The position numbers and the translations under genes are program-made. Shown here piece by piece: positions 1 to 10,578 of a stretch of DNA of 64,000 nt. The stretch comes from Catonia carolina (Eukaryota; Arthropoda; Insecta; Hemiptera; Achilidae): the NCBI GenBank assembly GCA_035578175.1, contig JAQMRL010000022.1, positions 4,943,501 to 5,007,500 on the forward strand, written 5' to 3'. How positions within the stretch are numbered: the first letter of the stretch is position 1; the number at the start of each line of letters is the position of its first letter. The notes beneath the pieces were generated by a model. It saw only the letters and a list, made by a program, of their open reading frames with translations. It had not been told where the DNA came from and ran no database searches.

Positions 1-111
1 CATTTTGATTCAGTCACTAAAACATGGAAATATAAACCTAGAGAGAAGCGAGGCTTGGGAAGACCTAAAAAGAGATGGATACTGGAACAGGCCATTGAGC
101 CTAATCCTTAA
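1..111 (+). pseudogene. LINE reverse transcriptase C-terminal tail (cut by window edge)
   Basis: Frame 1 is open from the first base to a TAA at 109-111 and encodes 36 residues. The stretch GRPKKRW followed by a short tail ending EPNP is typical of the extreme C-terminus of insect LINE endonuclease/reverse transcriptases. It is followed after 2 bases by a GAT triplet run, the usual kind of LINE 3' terminus. The rest of the element would lie left of the window. A host protein C-terminus is the less likely alternative. The clade cannot be assigned from so little. Confidence 0.6.
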
Positions 112-113
112 CA

Positions 114-127
114 GATGATGATGATGA
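114..127 (+). repeat. (GAT)4 microsatellite tail of the edge LINE
   Basis: Four GAT triplets directly follow the stop codon of the LINE fragment. Short microsatellite 3' tails like this replace poly(A) in several LINE clades. Confidence 0.6.
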
Positions 128-477
128 AATCATTTGAACACCGAAAAGACAATGGGTGAATGGTACTCAATTTTAATATTGAACAAATTATGTCGCTTTA
201 CAATTTCATAATTTTGTCAACTAAGTAAATATTTTAATTGCATTGTCTACTAATTGATCATATTATAGTAATTACAGTCGAACCTCACTGAATCGAATCT
301 GATGGAACCGGCTGATTTCGATTTACAGAGGTAAAATATTGAAAAAAATGTATTTAAAAATTGCTCGTTTTAATAAAATTAATGTAATTCCATAAAATAT
401 TAAATTACAAAAGTCAAAATTATTTATAAATCACCAATTTGATTGAGGAAAGTTTTTTACAAATATTATTTTACTTG

Positions 478-669
478 TGTTGTTTAGGTCATCAGCCGAA
501 AGGCTGGTTTGAACCTGTAGAGGTTTTACTAAGTAAAACGAGAAGTGAGGTGGTTTACAATTACCTTCCTCACTGAACGGAAAAGTACGCTTATCAGCAT
601 GCAGGGCCCTTTGCAAAGCGCATATTTTCCCCTCTGAAAATGACACCTTCACTTCATTCACCACAGGGT
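478..669 (-). repeat. F1 dispersed repeat, copy A (5'-truncated)
   Basis: In minus-strand sense this is the 3' half of the F1 family, ending in the shared GATGACCTAAACAACA. Homology stops at about 669, where other copies continue for another 200 bp. Its short frame (about 63 codons with VVNEVKVSF near the start and ADDLNN at the end) is still open. It lies inside the pogo-like element, so it may have inserted there. Confidence 0.75.
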
Positions 670-1040
670 TTACTTAATACTGTGATTAAGATTTAAGGGA
701 ATGTGTTGGTATTACAAGCTCTATTAGTACTCAAAAGCAAAAGAATAGTCTACTTATAAGAACGATATGACAAATTATTGAAAAAACGACATAAAAAACA
801 GATTAAAATAAAATCGGGATACGCGTAAACAGTACAACTATACTTACAAACGTAAAGTTAGGTCAGCCTACAGAAAATGAAAAATAAATTAGGTACCGAA
901 AATTTTAAAAATTTTAACGAGTAAAATATTGCTTAATGTGAATGAATACAGCTACGGTATTTTTTACCCAGTTTGTACGAAAATCAGACACCAAAGAAGG
1001 AAAGACTGCATTACTAATTTAGCCTAACTAATATTTTTTT

Positions 1041-1298
1041 CTTGCTTTCGTCTGGTTTCCTCTGACTTAAAAATTAACTGAATTTTCAATATTTCCTGAT
1101 GCGTATTGTAGCTTTGAACTACGCTTGCTATGTCCTTATTTGGTCGTAAGGTTTTGTGACAATAATGTTTTGTAAGAAGTGTAATTGTTTGTGTTTCTGC
1201 CTGGTTTCTTCTAACTTAAAAATTAACTGCATTTTCAGTTTTTTCTAAAGCTTTTTGTAGTTTTGTACTACGCTTACTGTGTCCTTATTGTCGTGATT
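1041..1298. repeat. Two-unit tandem duplication, about 105 bp each
   Basis: Units at roughly 1041-1150 and 1193-1298 share CTGGTTTC, ACTTAAAAATTAACTG, an ACTACGCTT block and GTCCTTATT in the same order. On the minus strand both units keep a similar short open segment, but I cannot assign it to a protein family. Confidence 0.6.
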
Positions 1299-1881
1299 TT
1301 AACGCATGCTTCATTATAAATCGTGTACAATGTATAAATTGGAAATTTTGTAATTATTTTATTAATAATGTATAAAAAAATGTATTGATACAATATATAT
1401 GACCACAAAACTCTCGAAAATTTTCGAATAGGGAGGTAATTTAATTCATATTAAGGAGGATTTTTGAAGGGGATAGCATACAATTATATTCGATTTAGGG
1501 AGGATTTCGAATGAAGAGGTTTGACTGTATTTGTAACAATTAGGATATTTTAAATAATTAACTTTAACAAATAAAAAATATACTTTCTTTAATTATTCTG
1601 GTTTTACATTGATTTAAAATAAGTACCTACTTAAAATACATTTCAAAATAATAGGCAACAAATAATAAATTATGTTGATGACTGGATTGGATTCCATCCG
1701 AGAACGAATTGTTTTCATACGATGGTCTTGTGTGGCGAAGTACTAGGGTGAGATGTGAATATCTAACTACAATCAGTACAACACGTAGAAGTGGCAAATG
1801 CTACAGTACACGTGCCGGTACGACATGGCAACATCGTTTACACTGTTGCAGGCTGTAAGTCATAATAGCGGGAACGATGCT

Positions 1882-1936
1882 GGACGCGAAATTATCGGTA
1901 ATTTGTACGGACGCGAAATTGTCGGTAATTCGAAAG
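1882..1936. repeat. 27-bp tandem duplication
   Basis: The block GGACGCGAAATT followed by TCGGTAATT occurs at 1882 and again at 1909. A third, weaker relative (GGACGCGGAATTG) is near 2108. Confidence 0.6.
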
Positions 1937-2127
1937 GAGTCTGAATTGATAGCACAGTGAATAAAATTAAAAAATGCTCAATTTTCAATATCAGGACAAA
2001 CCAATACCAAAACTCAGGGTGTAAGTGTAACAAATACCCTATATACTCTCATCAAAGTTGAATATACTCTTCAAATAAGCGATGTGCGAAATGCACGCTT
2101 TTTGAAAGGACGCGGAATTGTTAGCGG

Positions 2128-2130
<3 letters not shown>

Positions 2131-2166
<36 letters not shown>
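2131..2166. repeat. (TA)n microsatellite
   Basis: An almost uninterrupted alternating TA run of about 36 bp. Confidence 0.9.
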
Positions 2167-2171
<5 letters not shown>

Positions 2172-3258
2172 GGAAAGAATGTTATTAATATGTTTTTAAA
2201 GACTTTAACTTACTGATCAGGTGGTTTTAGGTTAATACAGGAAATGAAAATAGATCTTTTGACGATAAAAGTTACATAACTTTTCTGTAACTTTAATGTG
2301 ACAATAAATAATTAAGGAAAATTATTTTGCCAAAGATAACGAACATTTAAATTTAAATACCGTGAATTTCAAAGTGTATTTTCATGTAAATACCAGATTT
2401 AAAATGGCGTTCAAACTTTGCTGAATAAAGTTTCACAATGAATTTTCCTTGTGTGTACTGAATAGTATATATAAGTTGCGAAGAGAAAGCAGAAAGTGAC
2501 ACCACCAGAAGCAAGAAAAGCAAGCATAAGCCTTACTACACAGTAGCATTAGGTATTAGCTTGAGTGGAATTAATGTTAAGGTGTACGTTGAATTCCATG
2601 TGAGGATAAGGAAGTTGTTAAAGGATCTTGGTTCAGTATATATTTTATATGTTCGCGTGTGTACATACGAATGTGTTGCATATATAGGTTTTTGAATGTG
2701 GATAAGAGAAGTTGCGTGTAGTTTGCCATTGTTAATCCGGAGTCTTCTTCTACAAAACTCCGTGCAGAACTCCATGCTTCGTCTTTTACTTTCGTCGTTT
2801 TCATTTAATATATAGTCACAAAATTTAATTAAACTCTTTTTAAATTTAAAATTTATATAGTGATCTACATTTTTTATTGGACATTAATTCCCTGCTTATC
2901 AAACAGATTAATAGGTGTTGAGGTTACATTTTCTCACCAAACCTTAATTTGTTAGGACTTCAAAGAATTCATTTAGTCACAGATGTATGGAATAGTTTAT
3001 TAAGTTTGATTTTACTTCATAAAACTACAAAAAATTTATTTAAAAAATTAACTTTACTAAATAATGCTTATTATAACCTGATTACATGCAGGAACATTAA
3101 ACGTACCTATGTCATGACACTACTCAGTGTCTTTTTAAGTGGGTTAACATTGGGATCTCGAAATTGTATAAAAGATGCAAGGAACACTGAATGACGAACC
3201 TCCCCTACTTTATTCTAGCTACATTAAAATTCAACTTTAGCATTTCTTAAATATCAGC

Positions 3259-3286
3259 AATGTATCAGCCATTAGGCTGATACATT
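3259..3286. repeat. Perfect 12-bp inverted repeat, 4-nt loop
   Basis: Arms 3259-3270 and 3275-3286 are exact reverse complements (AATGTATCAGCC and its complement) around ATTA. No gene context suggests a function. Confidence 0.7.
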
Positions 3287-4963
3287 TCAGCCATTAGATG
3301 TTAGCCGACCTTTCACAAAAGTGCCTTAGGTTACTATACTTGGTATAAAATGGCCGCATACGAAAAAATCTACTATATTTCCAAAAGGTGGACAAATTTA
3401 TTTGTTTAATCAACAATCTTTATGTTCTATGGTATAATTTAATAGAAGATGAACATACTTATATGGCATTTTTGTTTTAATTTTTTCCTTAAACCGAACC
3501 ATTTAGAAGCTACTGCCAATCAAATATTAATTTTAAGTTTCAGAAAAAAACGGAAGTTGGAGTTGATTGTTGTTTACTTAATTGTTTACAATATTCATTT
3601 TTGCTTTTTTATGGCTGCTTTTCAGTGTAGTTTCTAACTGTCTTATGTTTTTTGGAGAAAATATAAATTATCTAAAATGTCTTATGTCTTTTCACCATAT
3701 GACATTTCTAACCGATGCTTTGCAATTTTGCACAAAATTTATCACAATAAAGCTTGTGTAAACTTGGTGATATAACAAGCCTATTTTTTACGTATGAGAT
3801 TCGTTTTATTCGATGACCAGCCCTCCATGACTGATGTCCCAAATTATTAAACCATAGGACTAAAGTTGTTCAGAATGATGCAATATCGTAATTCACACGC
3901 ACGGATAGTTAAAACCTTTCATGTTGTAAGCTAACAGAATGCGTTGTTGTTAGGTCTTCAACTCAAAACATATGTGATTTTTTAAGTATGCCAAGTGTTT
4001 AGTTCGTTATCAGGCACTTTTTCGTAGTTGAAATGTATATCTACATTTCAATATACCTGGAGAAGAACTTTTTTCTAAGCCGTGGAAAATGATATCGCAA
4101 GCACAATAGCTTAGATGTCCGGGTTCAGTGACAGTTTTAACTCTTTTCTTCGTTAAAGTTTTAATTATGTTGTTTTTTTTTTGTTGGGTTGAATATGTGA
4201 GTATTAACAGGGGTTCTATGCAGCACGGAACTAACATGTAAAAACACACAAATTTCTAATTCTCTTACAAGATCTTTTACTGTATGGTTACTACAACTAC
4301 TAAAATTAGACTACTCTTTCATTTTACCTAATTATTTTTCTGTAAAGAAGATATTACAAGATTTTGAACAAGACAAGTATTTACTACACGAACTATTTTA
4401 TGTACAACCCTGCTAATTCAAACCTCACTGATCCCAACTAATTTTTTATATTTTGACATGCTTTTTACGTAAAAAAAAACATACTAAAATAAAATGTAAA
4501 TAATTTTATAATATAAACCAATAATATTGTAATATTTATATTATTTTTATTAATACATAATAATATTGTAATATTTTAAAATATAAAAATGGATGACCGG
4601 TAAAATATTTTTCTAGAACATAAACAAATTGTTTATTAGCTATTTTCTTTTATCTTTACAATTTTATTTGGAACAATATTCTAAAATACAACGAGCAAAT
4701 TTGAGAAAAGTAAAGAAAGGATGACAAGAAAATGAACAGTGATACCCATTGTGGTATGGTCTATGAGCTAATGTTCTTAATGCATAAATGATATGAGGGT
4801 TGCCTTTTATATTTCGGGAATGGAAATTCTGGTGCTGCAATTTGTTAGCCATTATCGTTACCTTAAAGTTCGACTTTTTTTCGATAGGTTGCACTCTGTT
4901 TCGCTCGTAAAGTCTATTGTTGTGTTATTTAGTAGTGACTTGAAATTGTTATCTCTGTCAAAA

Positions 4964-5670
4964 ATGGAGTTAAGTCGTGAACATTTTCGTGCAATTATTT
5001 TTTACAACTTTCGACGTGGATTATCTCAACAACAGTGCACCAATGAACTTAATTCGACATTTGGCGATGAAGCACCATCAAACACCACTGTATATCGGTT
5101 GTATACGGAATTCAATCGTGGCCGTGGTTCGCTCAGTGATGAATTTTGCGAAGGTCGTCCAAAATCGGTTGTTGTTCAAGAAAATGTTGATGCTGTGCGT
5201 GAATTGATTATGCAAGATCGTCATAATATGACGATCTTGCAATATATTAATATGCCGTAATCTCACGATATGTTATATTATAACTCATCGTGAGACTACG
5301 GCATCCTTCGGGTATAGTGGGACCAACATACATTCAATACTGCATGAACATTTGGGCACCAGGAAGATTTGTTCTCGTTGGATTCCCCATTATTTGACAA
5401 TCGCTCAGAAAAAGGCTCGTGTGGATTGGTCGAAAAAAATGCTCACGAAAAACAATAGCGGTGCTTCGAAACACGTTTATGACATCGTCACGGGTGACGA
5501 ATCATGGATATATGCCTGTGAACCCGAAACTAAACAGCAGTCGACCGTATGGGTCTTTCAAGATGAGCCAAATCCCACAAAAGTTGTTCGTGCACGAAGT
5601 ACCTCCAAGTAAATGGTCGCTTGTTTTTTTTTTGGAAAAACCGGGCATGTGGCAACTGTATTACTAATGG
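4964..5670 (+). pseudogene. mariner transposase pseudogene
   Basis: The likely original start is the ATG at 4964 (protein begins MELSREHFRAI). The N-terminal paired-type helix-turn-helix region, with a GLSQQQ segment and a GRPKSVV linker, is readable to about 5220. A foldback insertion then shifts the frame. The catalytic part resumes from about 5301, with LTIAQKKARVDW and then the first catalytic aspartate in VTGDESWIY (around 5497-5515). A stop interrupts it at about 5612, and the element ends before the second and third catalytic aspartates expected for the D,D34D triad. It is clearly dead. Tc1/mariner superfamily, mariner branch, from recognised motifs. Confidence 0.85.
5211..5304. repeat. 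Two nested foldback insertions inside the mariner
   Basis: The first is a palindrome at 5211-5241 with 15-bp perfect arms around a single base. The second pairs 5252-5269 with 5287-5304 (17 of 18 match) around a 17-bp AT-rich spacer. The right arm of the second is the expected transposase sequence and the left arm is an inverted copy of it. Together they break the reading frame. Confidence 0.85.
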
Positions 5671-5689
5671 AACGTCGGTATCTTATAAA

Positions 5690-7125
5690 TAAAATTTATG
5701 TACTGTAATTTAGTAACTTTTGTTTTCTGTTTAATGTAATTAACAGTTTAACTAATATACAGTATAACTAGTTGCCGTATTAAGATATCATGAAACAAAT
5801 AACGGCAAACAAAAATAAAATTAATGTAATCGTTTGTAAGATAATTAAATATTCCCCACGAGGGATCGACAATTTGTAACATAATTTTATTTTTCACGAG
5901 GAATCGACAATTTTTTAAGAGATTTTATTTTTCAAACAGGATGAACTAAAATTTGTAGTGTGATTACTTATTCCTCACACAAGAGAATGCCACTATCTAT
6001 CTTAAAGGAGATGCTTTTAATTATCATTTTACTTATGTGATCAATGTGCTTGTTCAGTTCAAATCATGTCTCCTGAATCATTACAATAATAATAATAACA
6101 AAACATAAAAAGACACACAATTTCTTCTAAGCTTTTTGTACTTCTTTGATGGAAGTTTATATATTAATGAATAATTAATATAAAGTTGCAGTGTACAACA
6201 TTTTAGTATTTACTTACTTAGACAGGGTCATTATTATTACATTTCATGAAAATTACGAGCCTGTACATTCATTTATTGCTTAATTATAGCATTCAGAAAC
6301 AATGATAAGTCCATCATAATAAAAACAAGATACATGTTTTGTCAGATTTCAGAAACCACTAGCTTATTCCATTTAGTTAAATAAAAAAACAATCTGTCGA
6401 TCTAGCAAACACTATCAAATATCCCGAGTTGTCATAAAATAAAACAAATCTAATACACTGAATGGATAAATGGACGGTAAACTTATTTCATGTTAACAGT
6501 TCGACGTTAAACCGCCCATTAAAAAATATTATAAAGATCGCTTCTTATTCTTAGTTGCCTAGTAACTAAATAAATAACTCTTTTAAATAATTCTAGTAAT
6601 ATAAATTAAATAATTTTTAAAGTATTAATTTTTCAATCAGCTGGAGATGTTTACTTATTTCAATAGACTCAAAAAAATAAACAACTCCAGATGTGCAGTA
6701 AATTTGTCATATTACACGTTGATTACACTTGAGTTAATAACCTATTTTACAGAAAAATGTAGATTATATTTTATTTAATCATTTTTTTAGAAGACATACC
6801 CTATAATAGACTACAAATTACGAGTAGCATTACATAAACATTTACTGCATTAATATTGCACTTAATTCCCTTTTTAGAAATTCAAACCTAACAGTAATAT
6901 CTACCAATATGTATAAAACACCTGATATTTTATTATTAATAATAATTTTGTGAAAATTCTATGAAAAATTGATATGGTCTTCGGAATCCGATTATTTACA
7001 AATCATTGAAAGTTAAAACTAGAAAATTTTAAACTCAATGAAATAGTACACTTAATGAAATTGTAGTCTTACATTGGTGGCAAATTTTTAAATTGTTATC
7101 TATCATTGTACTTTGTCTATCTGTC
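5690..7125. other. AT-rich stretch without a gene
   Basis: Mostly AT-rich unique-looking sequence. A weak duplicated motif (CACGAGG, then ATCGACAATTT) occurs at about 5856-5915. Nothing else is recognised. Confidence 0.5.
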
Positions 7126-7129
7126 CGTT

Positions 7130-7560
7130 CGTCAGAATCAGATATCAGAAACTACAAAAGATAGCTACAAACCGTTTTCGGATTCGCAATGTACACAAAA
7201 GGTTAGTGGGGCTGGATTGGGTTAAACATTTCGTTTTTGACCGAAAGCGGCCCAAAACCGGTAGTCAAGAAATCGAATTAAGAATTAGAAATAAAAATAG
7301 TGTTATCCGATTATTCTTAATGAGTTGATAAAGAAAATTATTGGGTTTTTCGTTCTGGTTTTGACCGGAAGTAGCCCAAAACCGGAAGTTAAAAAAATCA
7401 ATGTTAGAAACAACAAGAGATAGCAACAAACTTTTATCGGATTCCTAATCTACACAAAAACGTTAGTGGGCCTGGATATGGTTTGATTTTCCAGTTTCAA
7501 CCGAAAGTGGCCCAAAACCGAAAGTCAAGATATAAAAGTCAAAATTAGGAAAAAAATTGT
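7130..7560. repeat. Diverged direct repeats with CCGGAAGT-type core (R3)
   Basis: Two units about 259 bp apart (near 7160-7292 and 7419-7552) share GATAGC-ACAAAC, TCGGATTC, GTTAGTGGG and a GGCCCAAAACCG core followed by AGTCAAG. A partial third core is at 7359-7390. The units are too diverged to be a young array and encode nothing recognisable. Confidence 0.65.
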
Positions 7561-7641
7561 GTTATTCGATTTTTTTAAAAAGTAGCTACAGAAACCCTAA
7601 TGGGTTTTGCCCTAAGTCAAAGGTAAGGTTTTTAAAAATTG

Positions 7642-7678
7642 CCACCAGCCATGAGACGCGTCGTCTCGTGACTGGTGG
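7642..7678. repeat. 17-bp hairpin, 15 of 17 paired
   Basis: Arms 7642-7658 and 7662-7678 are near-perfect reverse complements around CGT. The hairpin directly follows the R3 repeats and may mark a terminus of that repeat. Confidence 0.65.
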
Positions 7679-7679
7679 A

Positions 7680-8395
7680 AAATTTATATTAATAAATTAT
7701 TTTTTAACTCCATTAACACACACGCTAAATCACTTTCATTTCTGCTGTGAGTTCTTACGACTTAAACATAGTCTAACATTCATTATCTAGTTTTATTGTT
7801 TATGAAGAACACTGCGACAAAAAATCTTAATTAGCTAGTTTTGCTGACAATACAAGTGACAATGAATACCAAGAAAAAGTAATAAAAATTTTACAAGATT
7901 AACAGCTTAATATAATACACGACTGGTTACAAGAAAGGAGGATAAAACTAATGAAGTAAAATGCACCCTAGTGACATTCACGTTAAAAATCCACTTTTCT
8001 TGAACGGCAGACAAACTCCTCAATCTGATAGTGCTATTTATATTGAATTACTCCTTATTTAACATTGAAATTTCTAAAATAGCTAACAAAACTCACAAAA
8101 TTTAAGCGACACTGTTGATTATAAGGACGAAATTCAAAATTATCTGTGAATATAAAGTTTTTTGTCTATAAAGCTTTGTTCAAACTAGTATGGACATATG
8201 GATAAAAGTTATTAAATTTTTTGTACAAATTTATAAAATGTTTCTTTAACATATTTTGATTTTTCTTCCACAATCAGGTTATTTATTTTACCTTACTGAT
8301 ATTAGCAGTTGATGAAAATCTAGATATATTATCTCAGTACCTTTAAAAGTTTCTTGACGTCTTACTAACTGGCTAATGGAAAAACCGAGAATGAC
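7680..8395. other. AT-rich stretch, no gene seen
   Basis: No long frame, repeat or motif that I can assign. Confidence 0.5.
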
Positions 8396-8623
8396 GAAAC
8401 TAAATACCTGGGAATACATCGTTACAAGAGGCTCACCATGAAGAAACACGTCAGAGCAAAGAGGTAATAATTAGACTTAAAGTTCAATATAATGGTTTGA
8501 TTGCTTGGAAGAAATTTCAGATCTTTCTACAGAAAGTAAAATTATAGATTATATTGCCGTACTTAGCCTATCTGGACTTTATGGTTTACTCTTGTGGAGA
8601 ACGAATATTTCATGGTGCATCAG
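8396..8623 (+). pseudogene. Jockey-like LINE reverse transcriptase relic (C-terminal region)
   Basis: One frame of 76 codons, interrupted by stops, still shows the Jockey RT order: ETKYLG (post-catalytic block), KRLT then KKHV, LDLKF, LLGRN, and PIWT, which corresponds to the usual KPIWTYG block. The same order occurs in the better-preserved Jockey-like elements of this window. Everything up- and downstream is too decayed to follow. Confidence rests on the conserved motif order and not on single words. Confidence 0.7.
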
Positions 8624-8900
8624 TAATAAATACATAAATCTTGGCATACATATATTTTAACCAACAATTTAAATGATATCTACTATTACAACCGACAATG
8701 TTCACACCATTTCCATTTTTGGCATATAACTTAGCATATTTCACGATTTTTAATTAAAATCAATTTAGCATAAAAGATAAAACTATTTAATATAGGGTAT
8801 TGATACACATGGAACTGAAATATGTATGTGATCAAAAACTGAAGCAGTACACGTTTAGAACACGGCGCACTACAGAACCTGTTCGTCTGCTTCTAGCAGA

Positions 8901-8932
8901 ATAATAATAATTATAATAATAATAATAAATTA
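8901..8932. repeat. (AAT)n-rich microsatellite
   Basis: Interrupted AAT/TTA triplets, followed by further AT-rich low-complexity sequence to about 8975. Confidence 0.7.
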
Positions 8933-8979
8933 ATATAATATCATTATTTATGATATTATTATATAATGAATAATTATGT

Positions 8980-10240
8980 TAAAATAAGTTACGTTTCTTT
9001 TCAAAAATACAAAAAGTAAACAATATAAAACGGCTACATATTAGATAAAATAATATTATTAACGATTACAATAATTTAATAATGGTTTACGTATTAAAGG
9101 CACCGCTACAGTAATAATTATAATATCAAAACATACATGACTTTAAATAAATAATAGGTATGTAATGTAGTACCAGAGAATGAATGCGGGCTCTAGGTTG
9201 TTACAAAAATAAAATATCTGACCGAATCAAGGGAGGCAGTGATACGAAAGCAGATTAAAATTTGTTCTGATATATAGAGCTTATTAAATCCTTGAAATGC
9301 CTTCTACCTGCATTTCTCAGCCAGTTACATTAGTCTTTAGGGTATTTTTTCCAAAAAAAGTAAAGCTTTGTACTGTACCGTGTACAAACGATAAAATATT
9401 TGGCAAAGTACTCATTATTTACAATAAGTCATAAAACAGTATGCGAGTTATAAATTATGACAGCGTCCATGAACGCTAACATTTTTTTTAGGATTCCTAG
9501 TACGGTAGATGTGACTATACACACAAGCACAAAAATGTCCTCACTGACTCACTTACTCATTACTTAACTTTCTAATCACCTAGAGAACTAAAATTCGATA
9601 AATGTTCCGTATAGATTGAACAGGGAACTGAAATTTATATTACGATCACTTTTCTCAAGAGGTGCAAAGAGATGACAACCCTAAAGCAATAAATAATATT
9701 TTTATGCATACCCAATGAGCTACAGTTTTGAAAATTGGTACTAATAAGTATTAAGGTATAGCGAAATACTTAAATTACGACCACTTGACCTTACAAGGTA
9801 AAAACCAGGCAACTATTCAACAAAAATAAGCGTATTTGGATACTTACAGTCAGTTTTATTTATCCAGTGCTGTTTACAAACCCACTTTTAACGCAGTCCC
9901 TTTCCGTAGCCAGTTACGAGCCCACGCACTGCGTGGGCGCAATTGCTAGTTCATTTATATAGGATTATCGCTCGAGTTAAAAATTGAACATGCCCTAAAC
10001 AATATGAATCATTTATACTTTTTTACCTATTAAGTTTAAGTAGGAATAAATGATTTCTATTGTTTTGTGTTGTATGCCATTACAACAAAAAATTAGTTTT
10101 AAGTAATATTTTCTAAAATGTATTGCAACGATCGAAAACTTAATACGAAATTACGATACCTACAGAAGTTATCAGATAGAGGTTGGTTACGCCAACTGTC
10201 GTATGCGAATTTTGACTTATATTTCTTCCCCACATCAGGG
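8980..10240. other. AT-rich stretch, no gene seen
   Basis: Apart from the small GC hairpin at 9920 I see no coding frame or repeat that I can support. Confidence 0.5.
9920..9938. repeat. Perfect 9-bp GC-rich inverted repeat
   Basis: GCCCACGCA at 9920-9928 is mirrored at 9930-9938 around one base. It stands out in AT-rich surroundings just upstream of the Jockey-like LINE. Confidence 0.6.
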
Positions 10241-10445
10241 ATTCGTGTATTATTTATATTGACTTTTGCATTATTTATTATATGTAATTTGTGTATTATT
10301 TATATTGACTTGTGCGATATTTATTATACAGACTTCTTTCGTGTATTGCCTATTAATTGTGTGTCTACTATTTAATTTGTGTGTTTACTATATTTGTGTA
10401 CTTTGTACGTGTCACATAGTTACGTGTCGCTTGTTGTGTGCTGGT

Positions 10446-10493
10446 AAGGTTTTAAAGACCCGGGTAGATAAGGTTTTAACGACCCGGGTCTAG
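10446..10493 (+). repeat. 2 x 24-bp tandem repeat in LINE 5' UTR
   Basis: AAGGTTTTAA, one base, then GACCCGGGT is repeated directly at 10446 and 10470. It may be part of the element's internal promoter or leader; this is inference from position only. Confidence 0.8.
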
Positions 10494-10578
10494 CCGCAAC
10501 AAGCACCCTACTTGTGTACGTCCAAGCAGAGGAACTCTCGAAAGGCTGGACCCGTCTCCGCTAGGCGCCGTGTGGGAG

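Larger units (their letters stand above)
275..1527. mobile_element. pogo/Tigger-like non-autonomous DNA transposon with TA duplication
   Basis: The left end starts CAGTCGAACCTC and the right end, read inward on the minus strand, starts CAGTCAAACCTC; both are flanked by TA (273-274 and 1528-1529). These termini match the style of pogo/Tigger elements of the Tc1/mariner superfamily (family knowledge). Subterminal regions also resemble each other, with TCGAAT-like and GGGAGG motifs. No transposase frame is visible, so it is a long MITE or an internally decayed copy. It contains an F1 repeat copy at 478-669 and an internal duplication at 1041-1298, both of which enlarged it. Confidence 0.65.
1530..4790. 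other. AT-rich intergenic stretch, no recognised gene
   Basis: I see only the short duplication at 1882, a TA microsatellite, a small hairpin at 3259 and scattered short unrelated frames. A 75-codon minus frame at 2577-2804 resembles nothing I recognise. Confidence 0.5.
4794..5680 (+). mobile_element. mariner-like element, 3'-truncated
   Basis: The left end TGAGGGTTGCCTTTTATAT has the form of a mariner terminal inverted repeat and follows a TA at 4792-4793. A transposase relic follows. No matching right inverted repeat is found downstream, and homology ends about 5680, soon after the mid-catalytic region, so the 3' third is missing. The element cannot encode an active enzyme. Confidence 0.85.

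Noticed and set aside
2577..2804. Possible exon or DNA-binding protein fragment on the minus strand
   Set aside because: A vague resemblance to transposon-associated proteins could not be supported by ordered motifs.
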